Origin: Lepus europaeus
Taxonomy: Eukaryota > Chordata > Mammalia > Lagomorpha > Leporidae
DNA length: 64,000 bases
NCBI RefSeq assembly: GCF_033115175.1
Contig: NC_084831.1
Location: 15,229,138-15,293,137 of the forward strand
Direction of reading: 5' to 3'
Shown here: positions 27,101-39,100 of the stretch, in pieces
Position numbering within the stretch: position 1 is the stretch's first letter
How the letters are laid out: every line of letters begins with the position of its first letter
Notes under the pieces: generated by a model
Databases searched by the model: none
Seen by the model: only the letters and a program-made list of their open reading frames with translations
Told to the model about the DNA's origin: nothing
Position numbers and translations under genes: made by a program

Positions 27101-30100
27101 GACACCAGTTCAAGTCCCAGCTGCTCAACTTCTGATCCAGGTCCTTGGTAATGGCCTGGGAAAGCAGTGGAAGAAGGCCTGGGTACTCGGGCCCCTGCCA
27201 CCTAAGTGGGAGACCCAGCTGAAGTTCCTGGTTTCCAGCTTTGGCCTGGCCCAGCCCCGGCGGTTGCAGCCATTTGGGGAGTGAATCAGTGGATGGAAGA
27301 TATCTCTGTGTGTACGTAATTATGACTTTCAAATAAATAAATATTTTTAAAAATAATAAATGAAATATAAATTTGGTAAAAACATTTTCTTTAAATCCAT
27401 GCGTACTTGTGTTGTTACTATCCCCGTTTTTACCGACGGGGAAGGAGGCTCAAGAAGGTTATATAATTCACTTGTCCAAGGTCGCACCATCAGGAAACGG
27501 AAGGGCCGAGACCGTGAGCCCCCAGAGGCCACACACACTCCCTTCATTTTGGCTGCAAATTGGCTCAGACACAGTGCCTGGCTGTGGAATCTAACACACA
27601 AGGCCCGGCTCGAGCCTTCCCCACCTCCCGTAATTGACATTAGCTGAGCTGAGTCCCTGCAGCCCAGTGGAGCTGGGACACTCTCCCAGCCCCCACCCCA
27701 AGCTGCCCGAGGGCAGGGGCTGGGTCTGTGTACCTAGTACACAGAAGAGGGCCGGGCATACAGCTGGTGTTCCTTATGTGCTAACTCTGATGGAGTTTGT
27801 TCACACACTTTACAAGTGTGTGTTCACACACCTGACAAGTGCCGCAGGAGGTGGGTGTCATGACCATCACCGCTTTCACAGGTGAGGAAACCAAGGCACA
27901 GAGATGTTCAGCACCTGGCTGCATGCAGGTGGCACAGCCAGGACTCGGGACTTTAGCCATGCCACATACTGCTGCTCGCAATAAGTGGTTGTGGGATGAA
28001 TGGGTGAATCCACCATGCGTGCTCCCCGAGACCCAGGGCTCTGGGACTGTCACCCAGCCCCCACACATGCCTTCTGCTCCCTCTGGGTCCCAGCCTCCCA
28101 CCCCAGCCAGACCCCCACCCGCGGCAGACGCCCCACCCACCTTGCCGAGAAAGTGCTTCCGGTAGATGCGGGCCGTGGGGTTGCACTCGAGCTTGACCTT
28201 GGTCGTGGGCGACTGCAGCGGCTCGGTCTCGGGAATGCTGGTGATTTCGTGGTTGGTGCCTTCAATCCAGTAGCCCCCAAACTGGGGCAGCAGGATGAGG
28301 GGGAAGGGCCCTTCTCGCCCCAGGACCTGAGGGGACACTGGGCTGAGAGCCACCCCATACTGCGCCCTACTGGGAGCCCCAGGGCACCCTCCGAACTCAG
28401 ACCCAGGGCCACGTCTGTCATGGCCAAGGGGGCCTGGGGGACACCCCAGAGCCTCTGTGGCCTCCATGGCTTGTGTCCACCCCCCTGGCAGTATCTGCCC
28501 CAGTCTCAGCCCAGGCTTGAGCCCTGGTCCCAATCTGAGGGTGGGGGTCCGGGGCAGCTAGTGCTAGGAGCATGACCCCGGCTCAAGAGGCCTAAGGATT
28601 CAAACAGGCTCTGAAGTCTTAGTTCTGTAAACCAGCCCCCAAGGCAAGGCCTGTGGTGGGGGAGGACCTGAGTGCCCCCATGCCCTGCCTGAGGGCTGCC
28701 AGCTCCAGCCGGGTACCTCATGGACGCTTGGGTAGGGAATGTAGTCCTCCTCCGTCTGCAAAACACAAGCAAGGCAGGGGTCCAGCTGGGGCGGGGTCCT
28801 CACCTCTGTGCTCCCAGCATCCCGAGAGCATGGTGTCTCACCCCCGGGCTCCTGCAGGGGCTGTGGCACAGCAGTTTCTGGGACAACCCGGGTGGACGGG
28901 GCCCAAGAGGTGGCACCGCTACTGCTGGGCTGGGGGCTGTGCTTTGGGAGCCCCTGTCTTGGACGAAGCATCAGCTTATCGCCCACAAACCCTCCCTGAA
29001 CCCCGAGCCGCTGCCCTTGATCTGGATGCCGGTCTTTTTGGATTGCTGGGGTCCCCCATTACCAAGAACCACGTGTCCATCTGCACGGACTGGGTAGCTC
29101 CCTCCCTAAGGCAAATGCCCCGAACAAGAGTCTTTTATCAGGGCCCCCGGCTGTTCCCCGCCCTGTCCCAGGAGCTTCACGCAGCAGGAGCTCGTGGGCC
29201 ACGCAGTCCTGGGTGACACTTCCTGCCCTGCTACTGTGTCAGCCTTCAGGGGAGACATTTGCCGGCCACTGGTTTCTGAAGGGCAAGGGCTTGCACTCTG
29301 GGGTGAGGCAAGCTGCAGAGGGTGCCTGGTGAGGGAGGGGCCAGGAGGACGGTCCCCAGCCCCATGGCAAGGCAGTCCTGCACATCACAGAACTGGAGGG
29401 CAGGGCTGGGTGTGCCCTGTTCACCTGCCCCCCGCCCCCAGCCAGCTCCTAGCACCCAGGGAGACTTCATGGAAAGGTGAGTGGATTCTGGCCTCCACGG
29501 TGATGGCAGCTGTGGCCGCATTTCCAGCCCCGACCCGGCCCCCGCGGCAGCTGGCCTGGCCCACCTACTTTGAGGGGTGGCGGGAAGGAGCACCGCTGTT
29601 CATCCATCCTGCTTCCCTGCGAGAGAAGGCAGCACCGTCACCCTGCCGTGCCCGGGCCAACGCGGGAAGCCCTTGCTCCGAGGGCTGTGCCTCTGCCCGG
29701 TTTCCCTGCACAGTGGCTGTCCTGGTGGCGACCTGGGACGGTGGAGGCTGCAGCAGCAGGGTGGGCTGGGGGCTCAGCACAGGAGTGCAATGCACACGTG
29801 TGCCCTGCCGCCGGGAGTGGGGGCGGGGGAGCTGCATGAGCCGGTGCGGGTGTTGGGGGAGCGGCTACCGCATCTACAGATATGTGGGGAGGAGGAAAGA
29901 CGAGGGGCAGGAGAGAGGGCAGTGCGGGCTGAGCCGACATCAGGAAAGCTCCAAGATTTGTTCAAGCCACCTACCCCCAGTCACCCCCCTGCCCACCTCC
30001 TGACCATACCCAAGCGAAGAGCAGTCAAGGACCTGTGAGACCGGGTCAAGGCAGGGGTCAGGGGCCAGGGCAGGGCTGCACTCTGGCTGCCTGGCTCCCC

Positions 30101-33100
30101 TGGCATTTATCCCTCCATGGAGCCCATGCTGCCCCTTGGGGGGCAGGGTAGGGGTGTATGCAGAGGTGGGTAGGAGACATGCCCAGCGATGGGCGCTGGG
30201 AGCCTGGATGGGGGTTGGGCATTGCCAGTCTCCTCCCCCTGACTCCCAGAAAGAGGACTATGGACCTGAGCTGCTACCATCTTCTGACCAGACCTCGGCA
30301 GGTAGAGGGGTGGAGACAGAGCCAGGGCCCCCACGGTAGCCCCCAGGCTGGGCTGGAGAGCCCTCCTCACCTGCATCTTTTCAATCATTTCAAACAGATC
30401 TGTGTTCTGTAACAGAGACGGGGAGAGCCAGGTCAGTCCTAAGGGTGGCTGGAGGATCCTGACCAGCCCCCCTCCACCCCCGTCCCCACCCTCCCCCAAC
30501 TCTGCCCAACCCCTGCGGCACATGTCCAAGCAGCAACAGGGAGCGCAGGGCCCTGCTGGGCAGGGGACCTGCAGAGCCTGACCCACTGCAAGTGTGGGGA
30601 AACCAGAGCTCAGAAATCGGGCCCCGGAGAGCCCACCCCATTCAGACCTTTCCCCTGGGACAGATGTCCCCATGTCACTGCAAGGTTGACAGGGCCAGGC
30701 TCAGAACGCAGACCTCAGGAGAGCCCCAGGGATGAGCCCAGCCAAGCTCCACAGGAGGGTCTGGGGTCCCACCCATCTCCCGGAAGAAGACCAGATGTGG
30801 TAAACCCCCACCACAGGCCACTGCTCAGGCAGCCCCCTCCCCCAGTAGTGTGGGCTGGGTTGGGGGGCTCCTTGGGGAAGGGGATGCTGGGATGTGCATC
30901 GGCCCAACACCTGCATGCGAGCCCACAGGCACCCTACCAGGCTGGAGGGAGCCAGTCCTGGGCGAGCGCAGGCACACACGGGGTTAATCTGGCGTCTGCC
31001 AGCTGCTGGCAGCACAGGCCAACTCCCTACCAGCCTTCCTGGAAGGCAGCATCCTTGCTGGCTGGGGCTGGGGGCTGGGCTGGAGAAGCCCCCAGAGTCT
31101 CCAGGATGGTGCCCCTCCCCCAGCATCTCCTCGGCTCCACTCAGGCAGTTCCTGCAGCCCAGTGGGGGCACTGCCTGAGCTGTGGAGTTGTGTACCAGGA
31201 AACACACACACTCTCTTTCTCCTTCCTGCTGGCAGACACACACACACAGAGGCCTGCACACTGATACTTAAACTATGCACACAGTTTTGTATCAAGAAAG
31301 CAATGCATGCACACACACACACCCATACACACACGAGGTCTGGGCACACTGATTCTGAGACTCAGAGCTACATGTTCACACACAAATACAGATGCTAGCA
31401 TCCCGAGTTACACAAAAGCACACCCACCCACTCACACACACACACACACAGGTCCACGCACCATGAGACACACGTCAATGCCACACACAGGAAGCTACAC
31501 CAGCAGCACACACTGTTACGTCAGGTGCTCCCAGGTACAGGCAGATGTGCAGAGGGAAGCTCAGACAGAGCCCCACTCACAGCCACGACCCCCCAGCCCC
31601 CGTGCCCAGGAGGGTCCCGCATGTGGTGCAACAGGCGTGGTGGGACCACCCCACCACGACAAGGGACTTCTGAGAAATGAGAAAAGGAAGAAGCATCCGG
31701 CAGCCGCACGAGTGGTGCATCATCTGCAAGGATCAGAGGCCCAGGCCCGACCTCACACCCCCCTCCCTCATCACGTACACAGACGGAGTGCTGGTAAACA
31801 TCACGACACACAGACACCCCAGATGCGTGCTCTGAGGCCCGCCCACAGAGGCACAACTCCCCGTGAAATCCACCATGGGAGTCCCCGGGAGTCCCCTGTG
31901 GCCACACTCATCACCCCTGTGTTTGGAAAAGACAATTCCATAGGCAGCCGGAGCAGATGGCACAGACACACACCTGCGGTCCAGGTGGACCAACACACCT
32001 GTCAGCCAGCACACTGGATCACAGCAACCCTGACATGTGTTCCCGAGCCAGCCAGCCAGCCTCGGGCCCGCCGAGCCCCAGCACCACACGGAGATGGGGG
32101 CCTGATGATGGCCCCGAGGCACCCCATGCAGGCTGACCAAACATAGCCAGGAACAATGAAATCCTCCTTGTTGCTCGGGGAATCACAGTCACACAAACAC
32201 TGACACATGGTACTGTCACTGAGACGACACACGGGCACAAGGAACACCCACAGTTAGGGAGCAGCAGACGCCCTGACACATGGTGAGGGCTGTGGGTGAT
32301 GTGGCCCAGATGGGAGCACCCTACAAAGTTACTTTCTAACATTCAGACCCCACTGAGGGACAGGGAGAGGGGCACGGCGGTCCCCACGGCAGGGCACAGC
32401 TGGTGCCACTGTTGCCTGGCGCCTCAGTGTTCTGTGGGCAGCTGTAGGGAGAACCCCAAGGCCAGGACCCCAGGGCAGGGGTGCGCCCAGGGCCGCCGGG
32501 GCCGGGTGTCTGCCCAGGAGCTAACACACCCTCCACGACCGAGCCTTGCACACCCGTCCTGGCTCGGGCAGAGTCTGCTGGGCTCCAAGAAAGTCCAGCT
32601 GAGTCGCCCTCCGGGACTCCCTCGGCCAGGCCGCCCCCGCCCGGGTTCTCACCTGCCAGCCGGCCCCAACGGGCAATGAGCCCCTCCGCGGGCGTCCGGG
32701 GGGCGCTGGGGGCCGCGGCTGCGCCATCCCGACCGCAGCCCGGCCCCGGCCCCCGCCCCCGCGGCGCTTCAGCTGGCCCGGCAGGCTCCGGCCCGCGCGC
32801 GCCCCGGCTCGGGCCCCGCAGCGCCGAGCGCCGAGCTCCGAGCTCCCGGCTCCCGGCGGCGGCGGCGGCGATGCCTGCGCTGGGCTCGCCCGGCGGCCGG
32901 GCCCGGAGGGGGCGGGACGCCAGGTACGGGCGGCGCGGGGCCGGGGCGGGGCCTCGGTGTCCCCGCCCCCCGGGCGGCCCGGCCCGCGGCCCCCGGGCAC
33001 TGCGCCTGCGCGTCCTGGCCGGCGCGCTGCGAGGCTTTTGGCCGGTTGGGCTCTCGGAGGGGTCCGCAGCCTTCCTTCTCTGTCTTCCCAGACTCCGGGT

Positions 33101-36100
33101 ACCCCGCCTCGGGGCCTCGAGGACGTGGTTCTTGGGATAGACTGGGACTTTGGCAAGTCTCTTCATCTCGCCACAACCCGGGAGGTCCAAATGTCACCCT
33201 TTATACAGATGAGAAAACTGATTCCAAGAGGTGAAACAGCCTGCCCAGGGCTGCGCAGCTGGGAGAAGGCAGAACAGGGATCCGAGGAAGGGCCTGGAGC
33301 TGCTCTTCCCCTCCCTTCCCCCACCTCCAACACGTCCCCATGGCTGCCAGGGGCTGGCTCCTCCGGCCCTTTCTCCCCCATGCCCTAACTGCTGGGATCG
33401 GGGCCACGACCACGGAGCCTGGGGAGGACTGTCAACGCCCCGTGGCCTGGGTCCAGGTGGGCTCTCACTCTGGCCTTACTACCACTTGCTGAGTGGCCTT
33501 GAGTGTGTCCCTGCCACTGCTGTGGGCCTCTACTTACCTATCTGTGAAATGTAAGGCCCTCCCAGCCCTCTCTGCAGTGTGTCCCCTGCCCGGCCCTGCC
33601 CGGCCCAGCCAGCCCGGGTGCGGTTTGCAAGCCCAGGGCCGGCGCCTTGCCACCTGCTCAGGCAGATGTGGGGGAAACGGCCAAGGCTCCCTGAGCTGTG
33701 GCCAAGTCGCCACCGGCTGCTTTGGGCGCAGTGAGGCTGGGGCTGCGCTTCGGCCTCCCAAAGAGCTGCCAGCAGCTGTCCAGTGCTGTCAGCTCCCAGG
33801 GCCGAGGGTTCCTGGAAGGAAGCGCTGTACCTTCCTCCCCCCCAGGACCCGGCCCCAGGTCAGGTGGTCAGGTTTGGGCCTGGAGTGGCGGCAGGAACTC
33901 CAGGGATATATGTTCCAGACACGATGCAGCTTCGCTTTTAATAATTAACAGCGGTAAATATTGATTTACACAGCCACTTCCAGGCCCGAGCACTTCCGGA
34001 CACCCACTGAAATGCAGCCAGAGAAACATCCCTTCCCACACTGCCTCTGGGGGAGGCGAGATCTGCTCGCAGCACAGGAGGTATGTGTGTGCCTGGTGGG
34101 CGGGGAGGTGTGCACGGGTGTGTGTGTGTGTGCGTGTGTGTGACTCCAAGACAGGAAGTGGCTGCACACCGGCATGCCGTGTATATGGCAATGCCTAGGT
34201 ATGCGTGTTTGTGTGTGTGCGTGTGCATCTCATGCTTATGCACACGTGTAGGTTTGTGAATGTGTCTACACAGATGTGGGTAGGTGGGGCCTGGGTGGGG
34301 GTGCGGATTTCTGAGTCCAGAGTGGAAATGCCCTGTGGGCGTGGGTCGGAGGGCCCCAGTGGCTCAGGGTCTGGACAAAGGTGGTTTCCCAAAGAGCAAG
34401 GGACGTCCCCTCTGGGTGCACCATCCAGCCCTGGGAAGACAATGATGCTGACAACAGTTCAGCTTCCTAACTTCTACTTCCAAAGCAGTTTGTGACCACT
34501 GCCCACGGGCAAGCTGGCAAGGTGGGTAGGGAAGGCATTGCCGTCTTTGTGTTGCTGATGGGGAAACTGAGGCCTGGAGAGGGCAGAGACTTGCCAATCG
34601 GCCCAGGAAGGAAGAGGGTCGCTCCCCCCTCAGACTGGCTGGGGGAGGGGAGTGGAGTTTGTGTCCCAGGCCTGGGCTCCCTCAGGCCACCGCCGGCTCA
34701 CTGGGGACCCAGGTGAGTCAGCCCTGTGTTCCTGTCACAGACACAGACTGTGTCTTGATCCCGGAGTGGGAGCGGGTTAGGAGCCTGCCGCCTGAGCTGT
34801 GCTGGCACAAACAGAGGCTTCGAGGCAGAGCCGCCCCCAGGCTGGCTGAGCGGCAATGGGCTGCTCCACTCTCCATTTCCTGACGGGAAGACTGAGGCCC
34901 GGGGAGAGGAAGCTGTGGTCCGAGGGCACACAGCCCCTGGGAGCACCCAGGCCTGCTCTTGGGAGGCTTTGTGGGAGGGAGAGGGCCTGGAGCCTCATGC
35001 ACGGACTTGTTGCTCCAGTGAGCAGCTGCTCCAAGTGTCTTCCTTCCTGCAGGCCCTGGGACGCACAGGGCCCAGCCTCGAACTACTGCAGGCAAGGAAA
35101 GCAGGAGAGGGTCTCAGGAATCCCCTCCTGCTGCCGCCAGCACCCCCACGTGGGCATTCCTTGGAGGTGGTGGTCCCATATGTGGACATCATTCCCTGGC
35201 CACTGCCCTCCTGGCCTTGGAAAGGTGCCTGGCCCTGGTCCAGGCCAGAGCTCTGAGGGGAGAGCCTGGTAGGTCCTGCCTCTGCTATGTCCTGGCTGTG
35301 TGACCTTGGGAAACCCCTTCGCCTCTATGAGTATCCAAGTCCTCATCTGGAGAGTGCCTGCCACCCAAGGTTTGATGAGAGGACCAAGAGACATGACCAA
35401 ACTGCAAAGTAGGGTCTGGCGCTGTGGTGTAGCGGGTTAAGCCAGCACCTGCGACATGGGGGATCCCATATGGGTACCGGTTCAAGTCCTGGCTGCTCCA
35501 CATCTAATCCAGCACCCTACTAATGCATCTGAGAAAGCAGAGGAAGATGGCCAAAGTCCTTAGGTCCTGCCACTCATGGGGGAGACCCAGATGAAGCTCC
35601 AGGTTCCTGGCTTCAGTCTGGCCCAGTCTCAGCCATTGTGGCCATTTGGGGAGTGAACCAGCAGATGGAAGACCTCTCTCTCCTTCTCTCTTTAACTTTG
35701 CCTTTCAAATAAATAAATAAATAAATCTTAAAAAAAAAAAAAAAGAAGAAAAGAAATTGCAAAGTGTACTACAAAAGCAACTATGGGTTACAGGGTCAGA
35801 AGACCAGGCCCCTGGTCAGGCAGCTCCATCCATCTTGGCCCCACCGTGGTCAGCCTGCATGCCTCTGGGCAAGCGAGCTGACCTCTTTGGACCTCACTTT
35901 TCCCATCTGAAAAATGAGACTTAAAATAGCAGCCACAGCACAGTGCTCAGAGCAGGCGGAGGGACCAAGCTGCCGCTTGGAAAGCGCCGAGTACTCACCT
36001 GGCACGTGGCAAATCTCAATAAATTTGAAGTCTCACGGAAAATGCGCATTATGAAAAAACTACCCGTGGAGTTCCAAAAATGTTTTGCACCAAAATGAAC

Positions 36101-39100
36101 TCACTTTTTAATCCTCTCCTTCCACAAACCTTTGCAAGCACCTTGCACTAGCACTCATGACCCGTACCTGACGCTCTGCATAAGCTCGGTTATTTCTCTC
36201 TCCTCTTCGGCTCCCGAGGGCAGGCTCGGGGCAGACTGACTTCCGGTCTTGGCCCCCAGCACAGGGTTTGGCACGGGGCAGCTGCTGGGCAAACACCTGA
36301 TTCTGGTGATTACAGCCTTGTCCTCAGGGCTCTGACTCCTGCCAGGTCTCGGGTCTGGACTGCTTTATTGGCCCTTTTCCTATGCCATCCTCATACCTGA
36401 CTGACAGGTGAGGGGACGGAGGGTGGTGCTGAGTGTGCAGATGACCATCAGCTGCGTGGCCAGTTTATCACCAGCTGCTTAGCTTAGGGTAGCCCCAAGT
36501 TCGGCCCCCAGCAGGTCCCCAGACCCTGGCTCAACCCCTCAGGGCCACCCAGGTGTCACAGCACCCCCACGGCATCTGCCTGAACATTCCGCCTTGCTCC
36601 ACAGTCCCTGTGAGGCAACTCCCAGCCCTAGGGGAGGCCCCAGGTCAGGATGGTGGCAGGGCCGGGCCAGGGGGTCGCTTACCTTAGGGTAGGGTGAAGC
36701 GGCTGGCAAGGGAGCCAAGTCCCCCTGTGACAGGCCTAGTGCCTGAGGGAAGCGCTGGTTCTGTCCATCACTCTTCCTGGAAAAGAAAAAGAGTCTGAGG
36801 TCAGAGGGGGCCCCAAGGCGGGTGATTCGGGAACTCTGGGAGGAAGGTCACATCAGAGCTGGGCATGCGAGGGGACAATCTCCATGGAGGAGGGGGTCCT
36901 GGGTTCCCCGGGGGAGCTTCCTGAGCAAGGGCTGCCAAAGTGAGTCTCCTTCCCAGAGCGGGGGCAGGGTCTCTCTCCGTATCTCAGTTGAAAGGTAGAG
37001 AAAGACACAGAGATCTCCCCTCCGTTGGTTCATTCCCCAAGTGCCTGCAACAGCCAGAGCTGGGCCAGGCCAAGGCCAAGTTCTGGGAACTCAGTCTGGG
37101 CCTCCCACGTGGGTGGCAGGGACCCAAGTTCTTGGATCATCACCGGCTGCCTCCCAGGGTGCGCATTAGCAGGCAGCTGGATTGGAAGCCGAGCCTGGGC
37201 TCGAACCTAGAAACTGAGATACGGGATGTGGACATCCCACGCAGCGGACGACACACTGCACCAAACGCCGGCCCCCACCGCTGTCATTCCCAACAGAAAC
37301 AACAGCTGAGCTCCTCAGGCTGGCTCCGTGCCAGGCCCCGCGCTGAGCCTCTTTCCAGGCCCCAGGGCACGTGCTCCTCACCACACTGGCATTCACTTTA
37401 TGGACGAGGACCTGGTTACACAGAAGCCCCACAGCTGGTCAGCAGCCAGCAGCCGCGCGAGACCTGTGTGACTGCACACCCACGCCCCTCCCTGGGGAAG
37501 GCAGGCAGGTCTGGTGAGGGTGAAGTCAGCGCCGTCAGCCCAAGCGGGCCGGTCAAGGCCACCTCGAGGGTCAGGCGGAGCCAGTGCCTGGTGGAGCCTG
37601 GGATTGGGAGCCCAGGGCCAGGCGAGCAAGCCCGGCTTCTGGCCACCCTGACATAGGCTAGTCCCACGAGGTGAGTCACCCTGCAGGAGAGCCTCTGTGG
37701 CCGGTGGTGGTGGCAGCGGGCTTGAGTCAGGTAGAGCTGGGACCGCCACAGCCCACGATGGGGAGGGCTCAGGAGGGGGAGTGTGAGGAAGTTCTGAGCG
37801 CCCCCTTCTGCCTGCCTCCGGCCCAGAGGAACCACCCACAGCCCTGCTTCAGCCCCATAGGCCTCGCCTCCTCCCAGGGGCGCCGGAATCCTAACAGAGG
37901 GTCCGTGCTGGGAAGTGCTTGACCCCAAAGGATGACTCCTCTCAGCCTCAGTTTCCCCAAAAACTCCACCACAGAGCCTGGGCAGCTTGGAGGCGTTTGC
38001 TCAGAGAACACTTCCAAGTTCATTCACTCCTGGTGAACTCAACCTCCCAGTCAGGGTCCCCTTAAGCATCTGTCGAACGAATGAATGAACCAAGAGTGGC
38101 AGCAGGGAGTCACTGAAGGTTTGTGCGCGAGGGCCTGTCTCAGCACGGCTGCCTGCAGATTGCAAGGTGCACTGATGTGGGGCGAGACCGGCACCAAGGA
38201 GGGGCGAGGGGACTAGAGCAGCCCGTAGACACGTCCGTGCCGATTCCACAGCGGCTCCCGTGGGGACTCTTTGTTGATACCTACTGTGTGCTGGAGCTTG
38301 TCACAGTGCTAGGAGATTCATTTTATTTATTCCCTTTCTTATAGACAGAGAAACTGAGGCTCAGAGCTGAAGCCACTTCCCCTAGCAAGTGGGTGACTCC
38401 GCTGGAATTGGAAGCTCAGGCCTGGGACACCGGCATCCCACAAGGGCGCTGGTTCCTCTCTCAGCTGCTCCACTTCTGATCCAGCTCCTTGCTATGGCCT
38501 GGGAAAGCAGCAGAAGACGGCCCAAGTGCTTGGGCCCGTGCACCCATGTGGGAGACCCTGATGAACGGCCTGGCTCCTGGCTTCATGCTGGCCCAATGCT
38601 GGTTATTGTGGCCCTCTGGAGAGTGAACCAGCAGATGGAAGAGTGATTCTCTCCCCCCCCCCCCTTCTAACTCTTTCAAGTAAATAAAGAATTTAAAAGG
38701 AAAGAAAGCAATGTCATGCCCTTGACCTAGGAGGGACAGTGTCTGTGGGGTGCTGGAGCCAAAAAGTCCCAGGTTGAGGCCCACGTAGAGCAGGGCCTTA
38801 GCCGCTGTCTCGGCCAGCCTGGCTGCCCAGGTGGCTCTTGCCCACGATTGCCATGATAGGATAATGACTACTGCAGGTCGGCTGGCAGCAGCTCCCTACC
38901 ACACTCACCTCCCAGAATTCCCTCCGCCTCAGTTTCCCCATGTCCATGTCACTCAAGACTGCTCAGACTGGGACAGGACTAGGGAGGCCTCACAAGGCGA
39001 GGGGTGGGGGTGGGGAGGGGTTAGCATCCATCCAGGACACTGACCCAGTACCCCAGGCACTCCACTTCCTGTTGGCCAGAGCCCTGCCCCTGCCAAGCCA

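Larger units (their letters stand above)
32440..33060. promoter_or_regulatory. Internal CpG island, probable second RAP1GAP promoter
   Basis: Very CpG-dense sequence lies in the intron between exons 3 and 4. It has several GC boxes around 32885-32950 and an NRF1-like site TGCGCCTGCGC at 33001-33011. A strong minus-strand donor at its low end and a plus-strand ATG with donor on the other side suggest divergent transcription. Assigned from composition and flanking signals. Confidence 0.65.

Noticed and set aside
29609..29616. Alternative acceptor 8 nt inside exon 5
   Set aside because: Use of GGAAGCAG|G would remove Gly-Ser and shift the frame relative to exon 4. The outer acceptor restores the conserved GSRMDEQR.
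31307..32146. 279-codon plus-strand open frame
   Set aside because: It is driven by CA-rich simple sequence (His-Thr repeats) and is antisense within an intron.
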